From positions 1 through 64,000 of the forward strand of contig QAXH01002258.1 in assembly GCA_004335635.1 (NCBI GenBank): a DNA stretch of 64,000 nt, read 5' to 3'. Shown here piece by piece: positions 13,217-24,179 of the stretch. The position numbers were made by a program, and so were the translations under genes. Every line of letters begins with the position of its first letter. Position 1 is the first letter of the stretch. This stretch comes from Chloromonas sp. AAM2 (lineage: Eukaryota > Chlorophyta > Chlorophyceae > Chlamydomonadales > Chlamydomonadaceae). The notes below the pieces were generated by a model, which made no database searches, was not told the origin of the DNA, and worked only from the letters and a program-made list of their open reading frames with translations.

Positions 13217-16200
13217 ATGGCAGCCGACGTAGACTGTACCTGGGTGGCAGCCTTGACCGTTCCCGAGCTAAAGAGTTTCCTACAGGGTCGAGACCTGCCA
13301 ATCTGGGGTCTCAAGGCCAATTTGGTCAACCGCGCCACTGCAGCCTTGCAGGAGGAAGAGAAGGCCAAGCAGGTACGATCTGCACGGCAGGGACCATACG
13401 CAGTGACAACGCACGTCGCCGAGGTAGTCACGCTTGATGACAGGGTCCCCAATCGCAGCTGGCCGCATTCACAGCACACATTTCCTGCGGAATTCCTTCG
13501 CACCTATCTTGCAAACCTTGCCTTGTGCAGGCGGCCAGCCTCGCCACTCGTGATGCCAAGAGGCGCGCGAGTGAGTGTTAACGTGGCGATCAGCAGTAAT
13601 GCTGATCTCGAGCAAGGCATTCCGCAGTTTCCGAACCACCCTTGGTTTGCATGCAGTCTCGAGCAGCGCCAGGGAAGACCCTAAGCCTAAGAAGACAGCA
13701 GGTGGCAGCAGAGCGTCTGAGTTGATGCCTGAGTCCTGGTTGGCCCGCTGCGTGGACAAATGGGACCTTGTGGGCCCGCATGACCCGCTGGTAGGGACAC
13801 AGCCCAGCAAAACACAGATTTACATGGTCTCCTGAGCTGCATGCACCAGACATGAGCATCGCTACCTGCCAGCGATCTGCCCATGCACCGTATCCATGGC
13901 TGAACCTTGGTTGGCCTCTTGGGCAGTTGGAAATCAGCAAATTCAAGGCTTGGACTAGCTTTTCCACACTGTCAAGGCATGGCAGATCCTGTGCAGCACA
14001 TCTGACCCGCCCATTGTCGTGAAGTTCTGGTCACCCTGGTTGTGTTTTGTGTTGAAGCATGCTAGGTATGCAGACACTCGGTGTGAAGCTTTTTGTGTGA
14101 AGCTTGCTATCGAGCTTCTTGCTGTTTGTTGCAGGTGACTGAGTCTCAGTGGGAATCTTACTACAAGGAACGGGCCGCACTGGAGTGGTACACAAACGCA
14201 ATCACGGCAGGATGGACGGACTGCCTCAGTGACCCACGTGCCCGCACTGGTCCGCCTCAAGTAAAGAGGCGTAGTCCTGCTTCAGCACCCGCAGTACATA
14301 TGGTGAGTGCGGCTTCTATGAGCACGGTCAACGAGCATTGCTTTGAGTGAAGGTGGCAAGGCAAAGAGATACCAGGCTATTGACTCTCGCCCTGCAACGG
14401 TAGATACCATACGTGCGCCCTTCTATAGCCACCTGGGTGCATCTTCACCATGCTACTGGTTCAGCGCTCTCAGTTCCTGCGTCGATTGTCTGTCTGTCAG
14501 GCTCCTGCCGCTCTCAAGTGGAAGGAGGACTTTGAGCCGCCGGTGACCAGCCTGAATAATTTCTGCCATGAGTTCTACGAGGAGTACACCTACAATCCAT
14601 CTTGGGGCAGTGCCGAATGGGAGGTGGTGAGCGGTATGACCATGGAGTTGCGTCGTGGCATCAAGACCTGCCTGCAGGGCTGCGCAGGGATGCAGGTGGG
14701 CAGCCACACCGAGACTGCAAGTCACAAGAGGGGAGGGATTCCAACCCGTCCAACCTACATGTGAAGGGGATTGCAACACACCAGGACAGCAGTGGTGGTG
14801 GCCAACCCCTTGAGGTGCTATCCTGACCGCATACCTCGGTAGACCTAAAATGGGGCCTGAAAACATTCATCAACATGGTTCACATTCATCAACATTCATC
14901 AACATGGTTCAATGTGCATTGTCTCTCAAGTGTAATGTCTCAACATTATTCGTCTGATTGCATCATCAAAATGGAGGATACAACAAACAAAACGAAGGAT
15001 TTATCAATCGCCTCTACTACAGTCAACTTACCATACATACCATCATACAACTTCTCAGTCGGCAGTCACAGTCGTCAGACAGGTACAAGGCAGCACGATG
15101 GTGGGTGTCCAGCGGGTGTGTGTTGCAGTCGATAGCATAACCGTAAGTGGCCCACCGGCACTGGCTGCCATGATTGAGCAGCAGGGTTGGGTAGGTTCAA
15201 AAAGTGAGAATCTGTTCGCCTTTGGCCTGGTTGTGATAGGAGCAGTTTGATGGTCATGTTTGTGCGCACTTGCACCAGGTCAGACTACCTATCTTCGTGG
15301 ATCAGCCAGAGTGTTGAACAAAGGGAATGGTGTTGAAGTTCTGGCTGTGCAAATGTACACTGCAAGGACCTTGCAATCTGGTTTATCTGCTTGCCTGACG
15401 TTTGGATTCCTGCTATGTGCTGCGCACAAAGAAGCGGCTAACACAACGTGTATGTGTGTGTGACAAATGCGTCAAACATTTTGCTGTTTGTGTCCCAGTT
15501 CTCCCGCATGGCCAGATGAATCAATAAGCTGTCAACGTACTGAAGTGCAGGCTGCAAAGTCCAATGCGTAGCTGAGAAGCATGAGGTTCAAGCAGCTGTT
15601 CATGTTACATGGGTTCAGGACGTGGAAGGAACAGCTCGTCGCCTGGCCAGTGGCATGTTTCTGCTCCACTTCTGGGTCAACGCTGAAGACGAAGAGCCGC
15701 GCACCATTGAAATGACCACACGCCTATACGCACCCAACGCCACAGGCCATGCCTTGGAATTCAAGTAAGGCGACTGGCTAGGGGGTTGCGCTGGCTAAGG
15801 CTTGCCTGGCATACAGCGCCAAGGCCAGTGTTTTGCATGGGGCACGATGGTGGCACAAAGCATTCATCACGGGTGTGTGATGCATACTTCAAACCACAAC
15901 ATCAAGCGCAGTTGTTTGATCACGTGCTATGCAGGTACAGCTACCATCACAGGTACCGCAGCATGTTTGCCGAGTCATTCTCCAACTGTGAAGTCACCTT
16001 CAGGTTTGTGGCTGCCGCTATGAGCCAAGTACTTCAGAAATGCTCAAGGTGTTGTGCAATGCAACGGAATGGCGATTCTGCCAGGTCTGCATTGGGGTTT
16101 TGCACGTGAAGAGACCTCCTGTTGCGTCCTTAGAAGTCAGTGCAAGGTTCTCACTGACTTGCCTGCACCTCACCATCTTGACCGTCCTACATAAAAGCAA

Positions 16201-18204
16201 GCCGCCCTGCAACTGTGTATGGCAGTGTATGGCACTGTTCAGCAAGCATCAGCCAGACAAATCCAGGACGTGGCAGTTGGCCCGTACAGTGTGCAAGGCT
16301 CCACACAGACTGGATGAGCCCCACTCCATCTGCAATCGCACTGCCCTTGAGTACCACATTCCAGGTCACTAAGCACACGATGCATGCTCACTTGCAGGCC
16401 AATCGACTGCACGCAGCCCCTGCAACCTCAAGGGCTCGCCGATCTGGAGCCAATGGTATGTGCCTGGGGAATGGTCTTCTTACCCAGTGTACTAGCCTGT
16501 AATAAGCCTGCTGTAAGACATGTTTAGACACTGGCACATTTTGCTTCTTTTCACAAGAGGGGAGGGATTCCAACCCGTCTGGCTTCTTCGGCACACATAC
16601 AAAACAAATGATATAAGTAAGAGACAAGGGACGCCAATGGACATATGTAAGGAAGCCGGGCGGTCCCAGCCCCCATGAGATGATATAAGAGGTCTAACTG
16701 ACTCATACTGGGCCTGCACAGCCGTATCGCCAACCCGTGTAAGCTGGTGAAAGTCCTTAGACGAAATACAAAAAGCCTTGACGGTACAACGAACCATACC
16801 TTGCACAAGCCTCGACCGCAAAGGTGCCATGACTGCTCACATTCATTGGCCTTGTCCCTTTGCACTCAAGTCGATGTCCATACTACTAGCCCACGCACTC
16901 ATTCTTGACACAGAGGACACAGAACCGTCGTAACCAAGTTGCCTGGTAAACCCTGCCCTGGTTATGTTTTGTGCCTCAGGATCTGTTTGCCATGGACTTG
17001 GAGGACAACGGCCACGAAAAGCGCAGGTTTATGAACAAACAAGTGAGCAACTGTCAACACCTGATCAAGCAAGCCCATGTCCGTGCAGAGCCCGTCAACT
17101 CCTTGGTCGTGGAGTTGCATGTAAGCAATTTGGAGACTCTGGAAAATCAATTGGCTGTTGATGGGTGAGGTACTGGTAGACTGAGGCCACAACCTATCAA
17201 TGAGGTGAATGTGCCAATTTCGTGCTGCCTGTCACAGACTCTCGCGCGCATCGCAAGCTGGCTGCTTGGGCAGCCCAACGTTATCAGCGAGCGCAAGGCC
17301 ATGACGCTTGCTGTTCGTGCATCAGGGCTTGGCCTTTATGAGACGGGTCGTACTACCTATGTCATGCGCGTCACAAGGTGCGGATGCACTGTCCAGGCAC
17401 CTCGCGCACTGGCATCAACTATCCATGCAGAGGCACACTTGCAATGGGCGCAAATATCATGAGCACAAGGAACATGTTGTGTATAATTGCGGTACAATTG
17501 GGTCTTATGCAAATTCAACGGCTTTTGGACCCCTTCGGGTTGGTTCGAAATTTATTATGCATTGAATGATTGTTGATTCAAAATTCATGATCAAGCCTGA
17601 CTCAGCTGAATTGCACCCCGTTTATTACGTATGAATGCCGGGAAGCGCTGACCACATCACGGCCTGCGTGCGCAATTGAAACGTCACAAACGTGCTGGAC
17701 TCGGCAACGCAAACGTCATCAACACGCTCAGTCAGCCTGTTTTTGACCTTTGAATGGCACACTTGTAATGGCCATGAATATCTTGTGTGCAAGGGATTGC
17801 TGTGGGCAGTCGTCCTGGGGTTTTGACGATACCACAAAGGGTCCAAGCACCTGTTGTTTCAGGCTGTAGGGCACGTTGGTGGAGTCCTTGAGCTGTGCTT
17901 GCAATAATGGAAAGCCGTACAGACGCAAGTAGCACTTGCAATGGTGGTACCTGCTGATTGTAAGGAAGGACTTGTCGTTGGCTGCTTGAAGCAGGATAAA
18001 ACGCCTTTGTCTCGTTGCAGGCGCAAGCACAAGCTGGGACCCGGTGAGGACAGCGAGGACCGCAGTGATGACGACGATGAGTCGGACAATGACACGCCAA
18101 GGAGGCCACGAGCCAAAGCTAACACACATGGGCGCGCTCAGAACAAGCCCAAGGGAAAGTATGTCTGGGCATGGGTCCACAAGGGTGCCAAGGCCAGCAG
18201 GTAG
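13217..18204 (+). CDS. SAP-domain nuclear protein of unknown function
   Basis: Eleven exons in phase: 13217-13372, 13531-13570, 13657-13790, 14135-14302, 14501-14626, 15619-15764, 15935-16003, 16398-16455, 16980-17120, 17238-17377 and 18021-18204, about 453 residues. Residues 9-46 form a SAP motif, a helix-turn-helix of about 35 residues that binds A/T-rich DNA. It is seen as VPELKSFLQGRDLPIWGLKA followed by a second helix with NLVNRA. The middle (WESYYKERAALEWYTNAI, FEPPVTSLNNFCHEFYEEY, SGMFLLHFWVNAEDEE) is Trp/Tyr-rich and globular, and I do not recognise it. The tail has an acidic run (SDDDDESDND) and a basic run (PRRPRAKA), ending KYVWAWVHKGAKASR. A nuclear or chromatin role is inferred from the SAP domain only. 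The fourth and fifth introns carry SINE-like copies. Confidence 0.75.
14721..14866 (+). repeat. SINE-like interspersed repeat, long copy
   Basis: It runs from CACAAGAGGGGAGGGATTCC through CCTACATGTGAAGGGGATTG and GACCGCATACCTCGGTAGAC to GGGGCCTGAAAAC. It matches the copy at 19591-19735 over its whole length. It sits in an intron of the SAP gene. Confidence 0.75.
16552..16582 (+). repeat. SINE-like interspersed repeat, short fragment
   Basis: Only the CACAAGAGGGGAGGGATTCC and AACCCGTC end is present, in another intron of the SAP gene. Confidence 0.55.
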
Positions 18205-18432
18205 ACATGATGGCAAGGCCAAGTGGACGGGCCGGAACTGTTGTTGTCCAGTGCATGCGCTGTGGCATTCTTCGTTTTTGGATAGAAATTGGAAAGCGTG
18301 CATTATGGCTGCATGTTGGGTGCGGCCATGGAGCCCGCAGGGTCACGCCTGCAATCAACTGCCACTTTTCAACTTTTGCATGTGTGAGAGATTTTGCATT
18401 TCTTCCTAATCCTGTCCATCACTTCCAAAACA

Positions 18433-18437
18433 TGTAA
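18433..18437 (+). terminator. TGTAA poly(A) signal candidate for the SAP gene
   Basis: TGTAA occurs 229 nt after the stop codon of the SAP-domain gene. Motif only. Confidence 0.35.
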
Positions 18438-19590
18438 GCAGACGTTCTGCAGGCCTTGCAAGTCTGGCTGATTGATTGAGATTTCAATCTGCTGCCACCT
18501 TCGTGACACATCACTACTGAAACAGCGCTGCAAGTCAGTAACCCTCTTGTTCTTACACTGTGTAGCACCATAAGCCTCTTGCCAATCAATTTCTCGACCA
18601 CCTCAGCTTGTGTTTGCACCGCAAGTCATGCTACCCAGATTTGGCAACCTTCTTTTTTTGGGGGGGGGGTATTCATGACGTCCGGTATAAAATACGCTTG
18701 CTTTACTCATGATCGGAAGAGACTTTTTGTGGGCAAGCACCTGATGACAACAACCCTATCCAGCTGAGGACAGCACCTCATGCTGCCTGCTCAATCATCT
18801 CAGCCAAGATGTGAACAAAGTGACACAACCTACAACGGAGTCAGGGACACAATTGACTGGAGGAAGAGCTACCTGTGGTTGATGGAGTGGAATGAGGGCA
18901 TCATTCACAGTGAAGAAAGATTCACAGTTTCAGTGAGGAAAGAAAGATGATTGTTCCACATTTCCAGTGGCATTCAGGGTAAGCAGAGGTTGGTGCCAAT
19001 CTTGTTGGTTGAATATCTGCCTGAGCTAACCAAGGAAGCCAAGCTGTGCAAGCTCACCATCACTGGGGTCGATCAATCCGAGCTAGTAAAGAAAGTCCAG
19101 CTGTGGCAACCTACCGATTAATCATGCTGTCTGCTGCATGCCAATGAACAAGCAAGCCACAGCAGAAAAAAATTACACACAAGTTTTGCAGATCGTTTCG
19201 TGTCCAGTCAGGGCAGTGCATTGTCAGGTGCACCAGTCGACGGCAACACACTGACACTTGTGTCGGAAAAGCCCAGTGAGCCAATAAGCTAACAAATCTG
19301 AGGGGCGCCCTGTATTGGGATCCGAGCCCCGCAACACTGACAAACACATGCCCCTAGGCAGTGCAGCAGAACAAGGGTGGCCCGACAAGCAGGTGGACAG
19401 AAGTGGCACATGCCGATCTACGCCACGCTTCAAAAGTCAGTTGGAATAGCAATCATTGAATGACCATTCTCAACCAGAAGGGCATTGCTGTGTTCATCAG
19501 TGCATGAGTAAGCCATAGTTCCGCCATTTCGCCTCTGCACAACATGAACGTCTCTCATGAGCGTGAGAGCAGCTTGAATTGAAAGAAGGA

Positions 19591-19735
19591 CTCACAAGAG
19601 GGGAGGGATTCTAACCCGTCCCAACCTACATGTGAAGGGGATTGCGACACACCAGGACAGCAGCGGTGGTGGTCACCCCTCGAGGTGCTATCCTGACCGC
19701 ATACCTCGTTAGACCCAAAATGGGGCCTGAAAATG
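19591..19735 (+). repeat. SINE-like interspersed repeat, long copy
   Basis: Near-identical to 14721-14866 with a few substitutions, including the GCTATCCTGACCGCATACCT segment. Confidence 0.75.
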
Positions 19736-20089
19736 TGCATATCTTTCAATGTTCATTGTCGCTCACATAAGGGATGTCAGGATACCTCCGGCCTTGACCC
19801 AGCCTCAACCACAGGACAATCGCTGGGTTCATCAGTGCACGAATAAGCCACATGTCCCCCACTCTGCCTCTGCACACCGCAAGAATCTCTCTTGAGTGTG
19901 AAAACGGCTCAAAACTCAAAGCCATTTGAGGATGATCGACTATCACTGAGTTCAGATTGTCTGTTCTGTTTGCATTGGGCGAGCGCACGGCCTGCTTGCC
20001 ATGCTTTGCGTCCTGGGAAAACACGATAGTAAGAGGTGTGCACCTACAGGCCTGCTACCTGAGCAGATAAATGTCAAATGTCCTGGCAC

Positions 20090-20325
20090 ATGGTTGCAGC
20101 GCCTGGTTCTGTATCGACGGACAAGTTTCCCACATGAATGTCCACTCGACTCGAGCGCTTGACTCACAAATCAGACCACCTGACGACCTTCCAACATCCT
20201 TGCAGATGGTTGCACCTGGCAGGGCCTGAAGCTGTTCTGTCAGACAAGTTTCCTGGATGAATGATCACCAGACTCCAGCATCTGACCCAATCAGAACACC
20301 TGATGACCGTGCGAACTGCTGGTGA
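20090..20325 (+). repeat. Degenerate tandem repeat, about 116-bp unit
   Basis: Two adjacent units start ATGGTTGCA at 20090 and 20206. Both carry GACAAGTTTCC, TGAATG..CA and TCAGA(C/A)CACCTGA(C/T)GACC in the same order. A third partial piece with CAGACCACCTGATGA is at about 20477. Confidence 0.55.
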
Positions 20326-20866
20326 CTCCCATGCGCCTCATTTTCATCCTCTCTGCACTGGGCCACCAGGAGTCTGCCAGGCACACCAACAATCGGCTGT
20401 GGGCTGGTTGTGTAGGTGGCCTGGCCAGTACACAATGGTGACTGCCGCATCTGGTATGGCTGCGCTTGGCTCTCCAGTCAGACCACCTGATGATTGTGAG
20501 AATGTTGTTGCACCTCAGTCAATGTCCCCGCCCGCACACAGATGGAGATGTTGCGATACTTCTTCTGTCATGCACAAGCCACATACATGTGAGCCCCAGC
20601 CCAGCTTGCTCCAAGTGGATCGGACCATTGGTCATCTGCCACAGGTGCAAGTGACTGCCGCAGGCCCTGCTATCCGTGACTGATCCAGGGTGTAGCACCT
20701 GCCCTGAGTGTAGCACCTGCCCTGCTGAGCGTTGCCATAGCAGTCTGGGCTTGTGCATGCCATTGGGTTCAGCAGTACTGAACTATACCACCGCTCAGTA
20801 ACCGAACTAGACGGCCTCATGTAAACATCACGTCAAAACACTACAGCCCCAAGGAAAGTGCAGGGA

Positions 20867-21082
20867 AAAAAAGATGTTTGCCAGTTCTGGGACAATTGTC
20901 AAAAACAACACTGGGACCAGTGTGGTGACAGGGGCACGACCTGTTCTCATCAGTTTGCGCAGCTTCTTGACAGCTCCCCTGTGCCAGCTCCCCTGTGCCA
21001 TCTGCGAGGACTAACCCATCGCACACTGGTTGCAGTGGATCTCCTGGAAACTGTCCCAGAACTGGCAAACATCGTTTTTTAG
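20867..21082. mobile_element. MITE-like element with about 30-bp terminal inverted repeats
   Basis: The left end is A-run + GATGTTTGCCAGTTCTGGGA. The right end is TCCCAGAACTGGCAAACATC + T-run, a near-perfect inverted repeat, with about 150 bp of non-coding interior. It is the best-preserved copy of the family also seen at 9434-9632 and, rearranged, at 38745-39005. Confidence 0.7.
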
Positions 21083-21213
21083 TAGTGTTGCAGTGGCGTA
21101 ATGCTGCTTGGGCTTCACAAGGCAAGAGAAATACACACATCGTCTTCCACATGCAAAGCCGGATTTGACCGTGGTGACAGTCAACTCTGTACTCATAAGG
21201 TGCATCAGAGCTG

Positions 21214-23626
21214 CTAGTACTGTGCTGATGTACGCACAAGCCGCAGTAGAGGCCCAAAGCACCTGGGCTGGCTGGGTGATGCAGTCACAGGAGCGTTGCT
21301 GCCTGTCCTCTTGACAGCCGCTTTAATACGCCTTGCAATCGCCAGGGCGCGGGCTGCCAGCTTGACAGGCTTTATGAGGGCAGCGCTGCTGCGGCCTTGG
21401 TGCGGGGCGGCAGCATCGGAGGCTGCGCTGCTCGCAGGCTGCGTCACCGAGTGCTTGATGGCGCTGTGACCGACGGCTACCACTACGGCATGTGCATCCT
21501 CGGCTGTGAGGGCGGACGAAGGTGCGCCAGTTTCTGGGACGAAGACGTCTGAACCCTGCGGCTGCATGCCATGCTCCCAGACAGCGTTGCCAAACACGAG
21601 CATGCCACTGTCAGACCCGTATGCGGGAGGAGTGGGGGGTCCATCATCTTTGTCCAGGATGTCCGAGCCGCTGGGCAGAGCCACATGTATGCCATCGTCA
21701 CAGCTGTAGGCAGGAGGAGTGGCAGGTCCGTCATCCCTATCCAGACCTTCCAGTCCGCTGAGCTGAAAGCCCTGCTGCCTGGCCAGGTTGACACGAGTGA
21801 GCCGGCTGGGGCAGTCACGGGCTGCCAGGGCTGCGGCTTGTACGCCCTGTGGCTGCATGCCCTGCTGCCAGGCCGCGTTGCCAAACACTAGCAGGCCGCT
21901 GTCACAATCGAATGCAGGGGGACTGGGGGGTCCGTCGTCCCTATCCAGCAGCTCCAGGTCAACGGGCTGAAAGCACGGCTGCCACGCCATGTTACCAAAC
22001 GTGGGCTGGGTGGGGCTGCCATATGCTGGTGGCGTGGAGGGCCCAGTGTCTTGGTACCGATCCAGGCCTGCCTGCTCGAACCGCTCCCACAGTGCTGCCA
22101 TGAATGCGGCTGGATGCCTGCCGTCGTCACCAGCTGCATCACGCTGGCCCACACATGCCAGCCGCAGGTCATCGACCGGCTGAGCTGGTGACTCATCTCG
22201 CAAGGCAGCTGGTGGAGATGCCGGCGCATAATCCTGGTCCAGCCCTTCCACGCCGCTGGGCTGAGCGTACCGCTGCCTGGCTAGGTTATCACGTGTGAGC
22301 TGGTTGTGGCGGCCATAGGCTGGCGACTCATGTTGCAGGACAGGCGGGCTGTTGCTGCCGACACTGCTGTATGCTGATGGGCTGGAGGGGCCAGAGGCTC
22401 CCATGTCGCAGCCCGCGTCTGCCTGCCACGCAGCAATGCGTGCGGCCAGAGCAGCACGCCAAGCACAGCCAGTAACGGCCTGGGCTGAGTATTCGCAAGC
22501 AGGCACCTGGATTGCTGGCTCAGCTGCCAGGCCCTTTGCTGCAACAGCAGGGCGTATGGCTGGCTGCTGTGCCGTAGTGTTGCTGTGCGCTGTAGGGTCC
22601 AGAATGGCGGTCAGAGCTTGGTAGTATGCTGCCCGGCACTGCTGCACAGTGGCGGAGGGTTGGGGCGCTGACAAGTGCAGCTGCAGGCACCAGGATGTGC
22701 ATGTCAAGTCGGTATTGGCTACACATGAGCACCAGGATGCAGTCAAGTGTGGACCATTATGGTGTATGGCATGTGTGCATATGGCCAGTGCCTTCTCATA
22801 TGGTCAGTGCCTTGCTCAAGTACATGTTCCGAGCTTGACTTGTGCGAGTGCTGAAGCAAGAACGCATGGTATACAAGTGGACATCTGAGGCTTGACGTCA
22901 GAAAGACTTGTACACATGTGGTCGCTGCCACGCTGCCAGACCGTACTCCCACCCACCTGCATGCCGCTGTCACATCCGTCTGCCGGGGGAGTGGCCGGGC
23001 CATAATCCCTATCCAGGGCTTCCAGTGGTAGCGCGGCAACAGCAGGGTCGGTGGGTGGCTGCTGTACCTCAGTGCTGCTCCACTGTGTAGGGTTCACAAC
23101 GACCATCAGGCGCTGGAAGCGTGCTGCTCGGCGATGCTGCAGCGTGGCACAGGGCTGAGGCGCAGACAGGTGCACCTGCATGCACCAGGACGTGCACATC
23201 TGCATTGGCTCCACATGAGCAATTCTCGTGCAACACGCCAGGGAGACTTCAGTGTTGACCAGGAATGCGTATGGCCAGTAGCAGGTTCGGCTGCTCAAAC
23301 GTCTGACACAGCTTGATTTTTTTGTCTCCCGCAAGTGCTGAAGCTACATGCTGGTACACATGTTTACGCCTGATGTGCGAGGCGTTGACCTCATCATGCC
23401 ATGATACATGCAGGCTGCCCACCTGCTGACTATCCTGCTGGTCGTCAGGCAGCAGCATGCTGCCGCCGCAGCTGTTGGCTGGCGGAGCGGCTGGCCCATC
23501 ATCTCTGTCCAGCAGCTCCATACCGCTGGGCTGGGCGCACTGGTGGGCGGCCGGGCTAGCCTTGTCGCATTTTGGGCTCTGGCTGTCGGCCTGCGTCAAA
23601 CACGCAGATTGTGCCATGGCGGTCAT
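21214..23626 (-). CDS. Tandem-repeat protein (LDRDDGPxTPPAY repeats), no known family
   Basis: Three minus-strand exons: 23423-23626, about 22900-23175 (3' border not fixed) and 21214-22680, about 650 residues. The product has at least seven copies of a degenerate repeat, core L-D-R-D-D-G-P-x-[ST]-P-P-A-Y. The better copies continue with a D-S-G-x-x-V-F-G-N-x-A-W-Q part and G-M-Q-P-Q-G. Exons 2 and 3 each begin with a second duplicated module (HLSAPQPSATVQQ and HLSAPQPCATLQH, followed by RAA). The C-terminus is basic and helical (ALAIARRIKAAVKR). I recognise no domain. The start was chosen at 23626 because the first repeat (MELLDRDDGP) follows within about 40 residues. The long uninterrupted frame of exon 3 (489 codons) and the protein-level repeat support coding; the function is unknown. 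Confidence 0.6.
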
Positions 23627-24179
23627 TCCTCGAGCGAGGCGAGGCCATGCAAGCAGGCAAAGTGATGCTCAAGCAAGGTGCGGCTTGTCGCAAGGCAATG
23701 TGCGTGTGTGTTGGGCGGAGCGCCTGCCACTGGGGGGCCCAATGCGCGCAGACCCCATAACCCCAACTGCACCTCCACTGAAGGGGCCCTCTTGCAATCA
23801 TTGGCGATGAGAGTAGCATCTACATTGCATTGGGAGCTCCTGCGTTGTCCTCCGGCGCGTGCTGGCCAGTGCGGCAAGCAGTTGACCACCTCCTGAAGCT
23901 TTCCGCGCCACATCTCGCAGATGATATTATGCAGCATTGTGCTGTAACCATTGGCAAAGATAAGTTGATGTGCTCGAGAACACTGGTCCAAGTTACTGCA
24001 TGGCGGGATCCTTGGCGGGAACTTTTGGCCAACCAACAACCACCTTTTGGTTGGGGTCCAAGGTCGCGAGTCTGGGCCTGAGTGCACCGTTCCTCAGCGC
24101 CCCACTGTAGCCAGAGTATTGATGTTGACCAGCGGCAGCTGCTCTCATCTGCTGTTGAGTCTGTGTTTCCCTGAGCAGC
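23627..24179. promoter_or_regulatory. Divergent promoter interval, repeat protein and SET gene
   Basis: 553 bp between opposite start codons. A minus-strand ORF crosses it but lacks family resemblance and a matching splice chain. No defined promoter motif was seen. Confidence 0.35.

Larger units (their letters stand above)
18205..21213. other. 3-kb intergenic stretch filled with repeats
   Basis: No exon chain was found. It contains a G-run (18660-18669), a SINE-like copy (19591-19735), a degenerate 116-bp tandem repeat (from 20090) and a MITE-like element (20867-21082). 18780-19100 is unique-looking sequence in which nothing is recognised. Confidence 0.5.
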
